NCBI GenBank assembly: GCA_007120685.1 | Contig: SKNG01000250.1 | Coordinates: 1-6,791 of the forward strand | DNA: 6,791 nucleotides | Reading direction: 5' to 3' | DNA from: Paracoccaceae bacterium | Lineage (GTDB): Bacteria > Pseudomonadota > Alphaproteobacteria > Rhodobacterales > Rhodobacteraceae | Shown: piece by piece, positions 1-6,414 of the stretch | Layout of the letters: every line of letters starts with the position of its first letter | How positions within the stretch are numbered: the stretch's first letter is position 1 | Program-made: the position numbers and the translations under genes | Notes under the pieces: generated by a model | The model's input: only the letters and a program-made list of their open reading frames with translations | The model's database searches: none | What the model was told of the DNA's origin: nothing

Positions 1-1863
1 CCGCAGCATCTGCTGGCGCTGGTGCTGGCGGTGCTGACCATCACCATCTGGGCCTTCCATCTGTTCAGCACCTATGTCGGCCAGGCCGAGGCCTTTACCC
101 ATCGCAGCGCCCATCTGATGCTGTTTCTGGTGGTGGCCTTCATCATGAAGCCCCTGGGCCGCAAGGACTGGCGCGACCCGCTGGTGCCCGCCTCCGCGAT
201 CGACCTGGCGCTGATCGCCGCCACGCTCTACGTCTTCTGGTATATCCGTCAGGATGTGGCGGCGCTGCAGTTGCGCGTGCTCTTCACCCGGCCGATGGAT
301 ACCGCGGTCGCCCTAACCACTATCGTGCTGGTCATCGAGGCCACGCGGCGGGTGATCGGCTGGATCCTGGCGGTCATCCCCATCCTGTTCATGGCGCACA
401 CGGTCTTCGCCGAATCGATGCCCGGCCTCTTGTCCGGCCCCGGCACCAGCTGGCGGCAGATGGTGGACACGCTGTTTCTGACCACCGACGGCATTTTCGG
501 CCTGCCGATCCAGGTCTCGGCCTCCTTCGTGGTGATTTTCGTCTTCTTCGGCGCGCTCTTGTTCCGATCCGGCGCGGGGGATTTCTTCATCAACATGGCG
601 CTGGCGCTGACCGGGCGCTACATCGGCGGGCCGGCCAAGGCCTCGGTCGTGTCCAGCGCGATGTTCGGCACGCTTTCGGGCAGTGCCGCGGCGAATGTGG
701 TGATCACCGGATCGTTCACCATCCCGCTGATGAAACGGCTGGGCTACAAGCCGCATTTCGCCGCCGGGGTGGAATCGGTGTCATCGCTGGGCGGGATCCT
801 GATGCCGCCGGTGATGGGCGCGGGGGCCTTCATCCTGGCGCTGTTCATCGGCATCAGCTACTGGGACGTGGCACGCGCGGCGGCGATCCCGGCGCTGATC
901 TATTTCGTCTCGGTCTTCGCCATGGTGCATTTCGAGGCCGCGCGCACCGGGCTGACCGCCTATACCGGCGCCCTGCCCTCGATCCGCCACACGCTGCTCA
1001 CCCGCGGCTATCTGCTGATCCCGCTGGGCGCGATCATCTTCTTTCTGGCGCAGGGCTACACCGCCGCGATGGCGGGGTTCTGGAGCGTAGTCACCGTCTT
1101 TGCCGTCAGCCTGCTGCGCGCCGACACCCGGCTGAACCCGCGCAAGCTGCTCAACGCCTTCGAGGACGGGGTGGCCACGGCGGTAACCATCGTGGTGGCC
1201 TGCGCCTGCGCGGGCATCGTGATCGGCTGCATCACGCTGTCGGGCCTCGGCGCCAGCTTCTCCTCGGCGATCATCAAGGCCTCGGGCGGGGTGCTGCTGA
1301 TCGCGCTTCTGCTGACCGCGCTGGCGGGCATCGTGCTGGGGCTGGGGGTCACGCCGACCATCGTCTACATCACCCTGGCGGTGCTGGTGGTGCCGGCGCT
1401 GATCGAACTGGGCGTGCACCCGTTCGCGGCGCATTTCTTCGCCTTCTACTACGGCATTCTGGGCAATATCACCCCGCCCGTGGCCATCGTCGCCTTCGCT
1501 GCTGCCGGCGTGGCGAATGCGCCGCCGATGCGCACCGCCGTCTCGGCCACGGCGACGGGGCTGGCGGCCTTCATCCTGCCCTTCATGTTCGTCTACGGCC
1601 CGGAGCTTTTGCTCGTCGGCACCTGGAACGCCATCGCGCTGGCCACGGCGACGGGGGTGGTGGCGGCGGTGATCCTGGCGGCGGCCATTCGCGGCTATCT
1701 GATTTCCCATGCCGCGATATGGGAGCGCGTGCTGCTCTTCGCCGCCGCGATGGCGCTGCTGGCGCCGGGCTTCGACAGTGATCTGACAGGGCTGGCGGTG
1801 ATCGCGCTCGTGACCTTCAACCAGTGGCGCAGGCGGCCCGCCCGACCGGAGCCTGCACAATGA
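1..1863 (+). CDS. TRAP transporter permease, TAXI type, fused small and large membrane subunits (5' partial)
   Basis: Membrane component of a tripartite ATP-independent periplasmic transporter, which uses an ion gradient to import an organic solute delivered by a periplasmic receptor. The frame is open from base 1. The first possible start (GTG at 22) has no ribosome binding site and lies inside a hydrophobic segment, so the true start is upstream. The visible protein is almost entirely membrane segments. An N-terminal DctQ-like part is followed by the DctM-like transport domain. Family hallmarks are visible: GSAAANV followed by TGSFTIPLMKRLGYKPHF (from 679), GGILMPPVMGAGAF (from about 790), and GNITPPVAIVAFAAAG (from 1462). 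Such fused permeases usually have about 600-700 residues, so little is missing. The stop overlaps the next start as ATGA, and the receptor gene follows, confirming the TAXI assignment. The substrate cannot be predicted. Family assignment is firm. Confidence 0.95.
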   Translation, partial: PQHLLALVLAVLTITIWAFHLFSTYVGQAEAFTHRSAHLMLFLVVAFIMKPLGRKDWRDPLVPASAIDLALIAATLYVFWYIRQDVAALQLRVLFTRPMDTAVALTTIVLVIEATRRVIGWILAVIPILFMAHTVFAESMPGLLSGPGTSWRQMVDTLFLTTDGIFGLPIQVSASFVVIFVFFGALLFRSGAGDFFINMALALTGRYIGGPAKASVVSSAMFGTLSGSAAANVVITGSFTIPLMKRLGYKPHFAAGVESVSSLGGILMPPVMGAGAFILALFIGISYWDVARAAAIPALIYFVSVFAMVHFEAARTGLTAYTGALPSIRHTLLTRGYLLIPLGAIIFFLAQGYTAAMAGFWSVVTVFAVSLLRADTRLNPRKLLNAFEDGVATAVTIVVACACAGIVIGCITLSGLGASFSSAIIKASGGVLLIALLLTALAGIVLGLGVTPTIVYITLAVLVVPALIELGVHPFAAHFFAFYYGILGNITPPVAIVAFAAAGVANAPPMRTAVSATATGLAAFILPFMFVYGPELLLVGTWNAIALATATGVVAAVILAAAIRGYLISHAAIWERVLLFAAAMALLAPGFDSDLTGLAVIALVTFNQWRRRPARPEPAQ

Positions 1864-2054
1864 ACCGGCGCGACGCGTTCCTTTGGCTGGCCATGCTGGC
1901 CTTCATCGGCGGGCTTTACTGGCTGCGCACCCAGCACATGATGCGCGTCGATTTCAACACGTTCTTCGCCCTGCTGATCGCCATGTCGGCGGCGGTGGTG
2001 GTCATCGCCTGGGTGGTGAAACCCCGCAACGGCGGCAGCGACGGAAACGGATGA
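1860..2054 (+). CDS. Small two-helix membrane protein within the TRAP operon
   Basis: A 64-residue protein I do not recognise. The ATG at 1860 overlaps the permease stop (ATGA, 1860-1863), and GGAG at 1848-1851 sits 8 bases before it, which supports this start over an in-frame upstream start at 1824. It has two predicted membrane segments, roughly residues 7-24 (FLWLAMLAFIGGLYWL) and 35-54 (FFALLIAMSAAVVVIAWVV). Between them is a short polar loop with Arg, His and Asp, and the C-terminal tail is Gly/Asn/Ser-rich. It lies between the permease and receptor genes, so it is very likely co-expressed with, and possibly part of, the transporter. It is not a conventional DctQ, which has four membrane helices and is about 160 residues long; that role is already fused into the permease. 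That it is real is inferred from coupling, ribosome site and amphipathic pattern. Its function is unknown. Confidence 0.8.
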   Translation: MNRRDAFLWLAMLAFIGGLYWLRTQHMMRVDFNTFFALLIAMSAAVVVIAWVVKPRNGGSDGNG

Positions 2055-2082
2055 ACCAGGACCACGAAACAGGACCATGCAA

Positions 2083-2090
2083 AGGGAGGA
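2083..2090 (+). promoter_or_regulatory. Strong ribosome binding site of the TAXI receptor gene
   Basis: AGGGAGGA lies 6 bases before the ATG at 2097 and is the best Shine-Dalgarno match in the window. It fixes the start of the receptor gene. It also fits the general need for more receptor than permease: the receptor is the only gene in this operon with a strong independent site, whereas its neighbours use weaker GGAG or AAGG sites. Confidence 0.75.
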
Positions 2091-2096
2091 AAGACC

Positions 2097-3101
2097 ATGA
2101 CGATCCTGAACCACACCCGCTGGCTTGCCGCCACGGGCCTTGCCGCCGCGCTGGCGGTGACCTCGGCGGCGGCGCAGGCGCCCGGCAACCTGCGTATCGC
2201 CACCACCTCGCCCGGGTCGCCCTGGAACATCCTGGGCGTGCAGGTCGGCGAGGCGATGCGCGAGAACCACCCCGACCTGCGCACCTCGTCGGTCTCCATC
2301 GGCGGGTCGGTGGCCAATATCGTCGCCGTGGCGCGCGGCGAGGCGCAGATGGCCTGGTCGGTCGATACGGCGGTCGAGGAAGCCTGGCACGGGCTCAACC
2401 AGTTCCCGATGGAATTCCGCAACATCCGCGCCGTGGGGCCGTTTGCCGCCGTGCCGTTGCAGGTGCAGATCCGTCAGGACAGCGCCGCGCAATCGATGAC
2501 TGATCTTGCGCGCGGGGCGATTGCCGTTGGCGGGCCGGGCTGGGCCACCACCGACATGAACGAGGCGGTGATGCGGTCCTTCGGCTACAGCTATGATGAC
2601 ATCAACGCCCAGGGCGGGCAGGTGCATCTGGTGGGCCATGCCGACTGGGGGCCGATGCTGCAGGACCGGGTGGCCGATGCCATCCTGCACTGGGGCGGCA
2701 TTCCCAGCGGCGTGACCATGGCGATGGTGGAAAACCCCGGCATCCGGGTGCTCAGCTTCACCGACGAGGAAGTGGCGCGCATCCTGGAATCGGATGTCTT
2801 CGCGCGCAGCTATGCCTTTCCGATGACATTGGCAGATGGTCTCTATGACGGCATCCCCGAGGGGGGCGCGAACACGCTGGCCTACATGAGCGTCGCCCTG
2901 GTGCATGAGGACATGGACGAGGATTTCGTCTATGAAATCACCGCCGCCATGTTCGGCGGGCTGATCGCCGGGGTCTATCAGGACGGTGTCTCGGGCTCGA
3001 TGGAGAGCGTGCTGGCGATGAACGAGCAAAGCTCGGTGCCCTTCCACGCCGGCGCGGCGCGCTGGTTTGCCGAACAGGGCATCACCGTGCGCACCGAATA
3101 A
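2097..3101 (+). CDS. TRAP transporter solute receptor, TAXI family (periplasmic)
   Basis: A 334-residue periplasmic binding protein that captures the substrate and delivers it to the permease. Residues 1-28 form a Sec signal peptide: a short Arg-containing N-region, an Ala/Leu-rich core, and a cleavage site after the AxA-type AAAQA. The mature protein begins PGNLRIATTSPGSPWNILG, the conserved opening of TAXI receptors (a beta strand, then a Gly/Ser-rich ligand loop). Further on, a GGSVANIVAVARGEAQMAW stretch and a VGGPGWATT segment match the usual two-lobe fold. The length is normal for the family (about 320-340). It is 42 bases after the small membrane gene and 11 bases before the DUF35 gene, so probably within the same transcript. 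The few characterised TAXI receptors bind small organic or amino acids such as glutamate. The ligand here cannot be told from sequence. Confidence 0.95.
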   Translation: MTILNHTRWLAATGLAAALAVTSAAAQAPGNLRIATTSPGSPWNILGVQVGEAMRENHPDLRTSSVSIGGSVANIVAVARGEAQMAWSVDTAVEEAWHGLNQFPMEFRNIRAVGPFAAVPLQVQIRQDSAAQSMTDLARGAIAVGGPGWATTDMNEAVMRSFGYSYDDINAQGGQVHLVGHADWGPMLQDRVADAILHWGGIPSGVTMAMVENPGIRVLSFTDEEVARILESDVFARSYAFPMTLADGLYDGIPEGGANTLAYMSVALVHEDMDEDFVYEITAAMFGGLIAGVYQDGVSGSMESVLAMNEQSSVPFHAGAARWFAEQGITVRTE

Positions 3102-3112
3102 AGGCCGCGCCC

Positions 3113-3520
3113 ATGACCACGTCCCCGCCCGAAACCGCGCCCGCCATCGGTCCCGATGCCGCCTTCCGGCAGCATCTGGAGGCCGGCCGCTTCATGCTGC
3201 AGCACTGCGCCGATTGCGGCACCTGGGTCTTCCAGCCGCGTATCCTGTGCCCGGCCTGCGGCTCGGCGCGGCTGGAATGGCAATCAGCCAGCGGGCGGGG
3301 GCGCGTCCATTCCCGGGCCGTTCTGAAACAGCGGCCCGAAAAGGGCGGCGATCACGCCGTCGTCCTGGTCGATCTGGCCGAGGGCGTGCGGATGATGAGC
3401 CGCCTGCCCGACACCGCGCCCGAGGCTATCGCCATCGGCCTGCCCGTGCGCGCCCGCATCCTGACGCAGGAAAGCGGGCCGGTGGTGGTTTTCGACCCCG
3501 ACCCGGAGCCGGAAGCATGA
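3113..3520 (+). CDS. DUF35 / ChsH2-type zinc-ribbon and OB-fold protein
   Basis: A 135-residue protein with an N-terminal helical segment, a rubredoxin-like zinc ribbon, and a C-terminal OB-fold. The zinc ligands are visible as C32-ADC-35 and C46-PAC-49 (CxxC-x10-CxxC). After the ribbon come a GRGRVHSRAVL strand and a segment ending ARILTQESGPVVVF, typical of the OB part. Proteins of this family bind acyl-CoA chains and partner either thiolase-superfamily enzymes or MaoC-like hydratases; ChsH2 in actinobacterial steroid side-chain degradation is the best-known example. The next gene encodes such a thiolase-like protein and overlaps this one by ATGA, so the two are probably a complex. AAGG at 3101-3104, overlapping the receptor stop, is 8 bases before the ATG and supports the start. 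Cytoplasmic. The family is secure; the precise acyl-CoA is unknown. Confidence 0.92.
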   Translation: MTTSPPETAPAIGPDAAFRQHLEAGRFMLQHCADCGTWVFQPRILCPACGSARLEWQSASGRGRVHSRAVLKQRPEKGGDHAVVLVDLAEGVRMMSRLPDTAPEAIAIGLPVRARILTQESGPVVVFDPDPEPEA

Positions 3521-4668
3521 GCACGGGTCTGAGCGGCAAAGCGGCCATCGTCGGCGTCGGCACCGCGGGTTGTGGCGAGGCGCCGGGCTTTTCGGCGATG
3601 GAACTGCAGGCGCTGGCGGTGCAGGCGGCGCTGCAGGATGCCGGGCTGCAACTGGCCGATGTCGATGGCCTGTTCTGCGCCAACATGAGCCATATATTCC
3701 CCACCCTTTCCACCATCGAATACCTGGGCCTGCGCCCGCGCTGGATCGACGGCACCAATGTCGGCGGGTCGTCCTTCGTGCATCATGCGCTTTCTGCCAC
3801 CATGGCGCTGCATTCGGGCCTCTGCGACGTGGCGCTGATCTGCTACGGTGCCAACAACCGCAGCGCGCAGGGCCGCATGGTGCCCCCGGCCGAACAACCG
3901 CTTTACGAGGCCCCGCACCGCCCCCGCTATCCGATGGTCGCCTATGCGCTGGCCACCTCGGCGCATATGGCCCGCTTCGGCACCACCCGCGAACAACTGG
4001 CCGAGGTGGCGGTCGCCGCCCGCGCCTGGGCCCGGCTGAACCCCGAAGCCTTCGAACGCGGACCGCTGAGCATCGATGACGTGCTGGCCTCGCGCATGGT
4101 GATGGACCCGCTCACGGTGCGCGACTGCTGCCTTCTGACCGATGGCGCCGGCGCGGTGGTGATGACCCGCGCCGACCGCGCGCGCGACATGCCGCGCCCG
4201 CCGGTCTTTTTCCTGGGCGGGGGCAGCGCCGCCTATTCCCGCGCGATCAGCGAGATGCCGGACCTGACCACCTCTGCCGCCGTCGATTCCGGCGCACGCG
4301 CCTATGCCATGGCCGGGATGGGGCCGGGCGAGATGGATGTGCTGCAACTCTATGATGCCTTCACCATCAACGTGATCCTGTTTCTGGAGGATCTGGGCTT
4401 CTGCCCCAAGGGCGAGGGCGGCGCTTTCGTGCAGGACGGGCGGCTGGCCCCCGGCGGTGCGCTGCCGGTCAACACCAATGGCGGGGGGCTCTCCTGCGTG
4501 CATCCGGGCATGTATGGCGTCTTCACCCTGATCGAGGCCACGCGCCAGCTGCGCGGCGAGGCCGGCGCGCGCCAGGTGCCGGGCGCGGCGACGGCGCTGT
4601 GCCACGGCAACGGCGGCACACTCTCGCACCAGGCCACGGCGATCCTTGGCACTTCGACCATGCTGTAG
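3517..4668 (+). CDS. Thiolase-superfamily protein (SCP2-thiolase / Ltp2-like acyl-CoA C-C bond enzyme)
   Basis: A 383-residue cytoplasmic protein of the non-decarboxylating thiolase superfamily, often annotated acetyl-CoA acetyltransferase. The ATG at 3517 overlaps the DUF35 stop, with GGAG at 3505-3508. The same frame stays open upstream to 3067, but that part overlaps real genes and has no family similarity. The N-terminus (KAAIVGVGTAG) is the usual first strand. Where classical thiolases carry the nucleophilic Cys, this protein reads GTNVGGSSF (residues 79-87), so that Cys is absent. Retained elements are LYDAFT (278-283, Tyr279), NTNGGG...HPG with His329, and CHGNGG with Cys362. This pattern, together with the DUF35 partner, resembles Ltp2-type retro-aldolases and uncharacterised thiolase-like lipid-transfer proteins more than true thiolases. 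Either aldol cleavage of a beta-hydroxyacyl-CoA or a Claisen-type reaction is possible. The family is firm; the reaction is inference. Confidence 0.9.
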   Translation: MSTGLSGKAAIVGVGTAGCGEAPGFSAMELQALAVQAALQDAGLQLADVDGLFCANMSHIFPTLSTIEYLGLRPRWIDGTNVGGSSFVHHALSATMALHSGLCDVALICYGANNRSAQGRMVPPAEQPLYEAPHRPRYPMVAYALATSAHMARFGTTREQLAEVAVAARAWARLNPEAFERGPLSIDDVLASRMVMDPLTVRDCCLLTDGAGAVVMTRADRARDMPRPPVFFLGGGSAAYSRAISEMPDLTTSAAVDSGARAYAMAGMGPGEMDVLQLYDAFTINVILFLEDLGFCPKGEGGAFVQDGRLAPGGALPVNTNGGGLSCVHPGMYGVFTLIEATRQLRGEAGARQVPGAATALCHGNGGTLSHQATAILGTSTML

Positions 4669-4722
4669 GCTGCAACCGGCGGGCGGCGCGTTCCGGCACA
4701 GGCGGCGGCGGTTGGCAAGAAT

Positions 4723-4741
4723 CGGCTGGCAGTGCCCGCCG
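4723..4741 (+). terminator. Possible weak terminator hairpin after the thiolase-like gene
   Basis: The sequence CGGC-T-GGC, loop AGT, GCC-C-GCCG can fold into a stem of seven GC pairs interrupted by one T-C mismatch. No T-rich tract follows. It is about 55 bases after the operon's last stop. In DNA this rich in GC such a hairpin can occur by chance, so this is a tentative call. Confidence 0.25.
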
Positions 4742-4774
4742 CTTGCCGCTACGCTCGCCCCGAGGACAGTGTGC

Positions 4775-4783
4775 AAGGGGAGA
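4775..4783 (+). promoter_or_regulatory. Ribosome binding site of the lipoprotein gene
   Basis: AAGGGGAGA ends 7 bases before the ATG at 4791. It favours this ATG over the in-frame ATG at 4797 and over the much longer frame that stays open back to 4599, because only the 4791 start also puts the signal peptide at the N-terminus. Confidence 0.65.
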
Positions 4784-4790
4784 TAGGCTT

Positions 4791-5369
4791 ATGCGCATGG
4801 TAAAAAAACTGGCGGCCGGCGCCGCGCTGGCTGCGGGCCTTGCCCTGGCAGGCTGCATCGACATGGAGATGGATACCGCCATCCTCGGCCCGGATCAGGC
4901 GCGCATCAGCGGCTTTGCCCAGGTGCAGCGCGGCATGCTGGACATGATGGGCGGCCCCGACGGGTTCTGCGACGAAGATGAAGGCACGCTGGAAATGACC
5001 GACGAATACGCCCGCTGCAACATGCTGTTCGAAGGCAGCTTTGACGAGGTCTTCGAGCCCAGCACGGACGGAGAGCCCGTTCCCACCGCTACCGATCTGG
5101 GTGATGGCACCGTGCATGTGACCTTCCCGCTAGGCGATCTGACCGCCGAGATGGAAGAGATGCGGGCCGAGCCCGAGATGCTGGCCATGTTCCGCCCGAT
5201 GATGGAAGGCCATGGCATCACCTTCAGCATTTCCGGGCGCGAGATCGTGTCCAGCAACGCCACCATTTCGGATGACGGCACCCGAGCCTCGATCAGCTTC
5301 GCGCTGACCGACCTGCTGGAAGAAGACCCGGGCCTGCCCGAGGTGTTCGAGGCGGTGGTGCGTTACTGA
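4791..5369 (+). CDS. Putative lipoprotein, acidic and methionine-rich, function unknown
   Basis: A 192-residue protein with a type II signal peptide: MRMVKK, an Ala/Leu-rich core, and the lipobox LAGC with the lipidated Cys at position 22. The following residue is Ile, so retention at the inner membrane by Asp at +2 is not indicated. The mature part is strongly acidic and has 13 Met in about 170 residues. Examples are MEMD near the lipid anchor, MLDMM, and the run MEEMRAEPEMLAMFRPMM (121-138). Two further cysteines, Cys60 and Cys76, could form a periplasmic disulfide. The C-terminal part (SGREIVSSNATIS, then DDGTRASISFALTDLL) reads as beta strands and recalls LppM-like lipoprotein domains, but that link is only an impression. 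It follows a 122-base gap and so is probably transcribed alone. It could be an envelope-maintenance or metal-binding lipoprotein; no function is assigned. Confidence 0.85.
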   Translation: MRMVKKLAAGAALAAGLALAGCIDMEMDTAILGPDQARISGFAQVQRGMLDMMGGPDGFCDEDEGTLEMTDEYARCNMLFEGSFDEVFEPSTDGEPVPTATDLGDGTVHVTFPLGDLTAEMEEMRAEPEMLAMFRPMMEGHGITFSISGREIVSSNATISDDGTRASISFALTDLLEEDPGLPEVFEAVVRY

Positions 5370-5380
5370 CCCTGCGCCTT

Positions 5381-5406
5381 TGGCAGTCCCGGCCACGGGG
5401 CTGCCA
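5381..5406. terminator. Hairpin between convergent genes, probable bidirectional terminator
   Basis: TGGCAGTCCC pairs with GGGGCTGCCA over a GGCCAC loop, giving ten consecutive pairs including one G-T. It fills the middle of the 51-base gap between the converging lipoprotein and hydrolase genes, 11 bases after the first stop and 14 bases beyond the second. There is no T-tract on either side, so it is not a textbook intrinsic terminator. Its position and perfect stem still make transcript-end formation for both strands the likeliest role. Confidence 0.55.
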
Positions 5407-5420
5407 GCCAGCACCTGCCG

Positions 5421-6404
5421 TCAGCCCGCAGACCCGTTCCCTGCGGCCCCGTTCCCTGCGGCCCCGCCCACGGTGGAACCGGCTATCGTCTTTTCCGCCA
5501 TTGCCCGCAGCGCGGCGCCGATACGGGCAAAGGAGTCGCGCGCGCCTTTGGCCATGTGCCGGGCGCGCAGATAGCCATGCACCAGCCCCGGTTCCTCGGT
5601 CAGCGCCACCGGCACGCCCGCCTCGGCCAGCCGTGCCGCGTATTCCACCCCGTCCGAGGCCAACGGGTCGCATTCAGCGGTAAAGATCGCCGTCGGCGGC
5701 AGATGGTCGAACCGGCCCGCCGCCAGCGGCGCGGCGGTCGGATCGTCGTGCCCGGAATGTCCCTCGGCAAAGCGGATCGTAGCATAGCTTTCCACATCCT
5801 CGCGCGTCAGCATCGGCGCGTGGGCATGGCGCGTGTAGCTGGGCAGGCCCAGGCCGCCGCCCAGCCCGGGATAGATCAGCACCTGCCCGGCGATCCCCGC
5901 GCCCGGCAAATGCCCGGCCACGGCGGCAGCCAGATTGCCCCCGGCGCTGTCGCCGGCCAACAGCTTCGGCCCCGTCACCGCACGCACCACCGCGCAGGCA
6001 TCGTCAAAGGCAGCCGGGTGGCGGTGCTCCGGCGAAAGCCGGTAATCGACGGCCATCAGCCGCACCCCCGCCGCCTCGGCCAGTTCGGCGCAGATCGCAT
6101 CATGGCTCTCCAGCCCGCCGACGACGAAGCCGCCGCCGTGGAAATACACCACCGCCACCCCGTCCCGGCAGCGCGCCGGCGTGTAGACGCGGCAGGGCAC
6201 CCCGCCCAGCGCGTGGTCCCTGGCCGTCACGCCCGGCGGATAGGGCCGGTCGAAGAGCCGGCACATCGCATCATAGAATGCGCGCTGCCCGGCCGCATCC
6301 ATCTGCGCGGCATCGGGCGGAAAGGCGGCCTCGGTCTGCGCGATGAAGGCGCGCATGTCCTCGGCCAGCCAGCCATAATCGCGTATCGGCTCCATGCTGC
6401 CCAT
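5421..6404 (-). CDS. Alpha/beta hydrolase of the hormone-sensitive-lipase (acetyl-hydrolase) family
   Basis: A 327-residue cytoplasmic esterase-like enzyme. The oxyanion motif HGGGFVVGG starts at residue 89. The nucleophile elbow GDSAGG puts the catalytic Ser at 153. The acid is Asp246 in AECDPLASDG and the base is His276 in LVHGYL, with the 30-residue Asp-His spacing seen in characterised members. The YRLSPEHRHPAAFDD segment (121-135) is also diagnostic. Such enzymes cleave esters of short to medium acyl chains, and the natural substrate is unknown. The start is uncertain: ATG at 6404 (10 bases after the upstream stop) or ATG at 6395 (three codons later). Neither has a clean ribosome site; a GGGGAA lies 14 bases before the first. 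It is probably co-transcribed with the upstream FAD oxidase gene. The last 15 or so residues are a Gly/Ala/Asn repeat tail beyond the normal fold. Confidence 0.92.
   Translation of the reverse strand: MGSMEPIRDYGWLAEDMRAFIAQTEAAFPPDAAQMDAAGQRAFYDAMCRLFDRPYPPGVTARDHALGGVPCRVYTPARCRDGVAVVYFHGGGFVVGGLESHDAICAELAEAAGVRLMAVDYRLSPEHRHPAAFDDACAVVRAVTGPKLLAGDSAGGNLAAAVAGHLPGAGIAGQVLIYPGLGGGLGLPSYTRHAHAPMLTREDVESYATIRFAEGHSGHDDPTAAPLAAGRFDHLPPTAIFTAECDPLASDGVEYAARLAEAGVPVALTEEPGLVHGYLRARHMAKGARDSFARIGAALRAMAEKTIAGSTVGGAAGNGAAGNGSAG
5434..5463 (-). repeat. 15-bp tandem duplication in the 3' end of the hydrolase gene
   Basis: The 15-base unit CCGTTCCCTGCGGCC occurs twice in perfect tandem on the + strand. 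On the coding strand it gives the pentapeptide pattern GAAGN-GAAGN, followed by a degenerate GSAG before the stop. Its length is a multiple of three, so the frame is kept. It lies outside the catalytic domain. Confidence 0.8.
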
Positions 6405-6414
6405 CCCGGCGCGC

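Larger units (their letters stand above)
4669..4790 (+). other. Intergenic spacer after the TRAP/thiolase operon
   Basis: This 122-base GC-rich gap separates the five-gene operon from the lipoprotein gene and should hold the operon's end and the lipoprotein promoter. I could not find a convincing -35/-10 pair. Apart from the hairpin at 4723-4741, there is only a 6-bp CAACCG/CGGTTG inverted pair (4673-4678 and 4709-4714) with a loop of about 30 bases, too loose to call a terminator. Confidence 0.5.

Noticed and set aside
781..1860. 359-residue open frame on the minus strand
   Set aside because: It is antisense to the permease and is a low-complexity Arg/Asp/Gln/Gly composition, a shadow of the hydrophobic codons.
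2051..2503. Plus-strand frame starting at an ATG overlapping the small membrane gene's stop
   Set aside because: It looks coupled (ATGA at 2051-2054) but runs through the receptor gene in another frame and becomes Arg/Gly/His-rich. The receptor is unmistakable.
1695..3047. 450-residue open frame on the minus strand
   Set aside because: It is antisense to the permease end, small membrane gene and receptor, and is rich in His/Arg/Gly as expected from GC-rich codons read backwards. No motif is visible.
3067..3516. Long N-terminal extension of the thiolase-like frame, giving a 533-residue protein
   Set aside because: The extra part overlaps the receptor end and the whole DUF35 gene in another frame and is Arg/Pro/Ala-rich without family likeness. 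The ATG at 3517 has a ribosome site and an ATGA overlap, and begins with the conserved thiolase strand.
4743..4771. Possible promoter with TTGCCG as -35 for the lipoprotein gene
   Set aside because: No acceptable -10 lies at the right distance; the hexamer there is ACAGTG.
3352..4776. 474-residue open frame on the minus strand
   Set aside because: It is antisense to the DUF35 and thiolase-like genes, which have clear family motifs. Composition is typical of a shadow frame.
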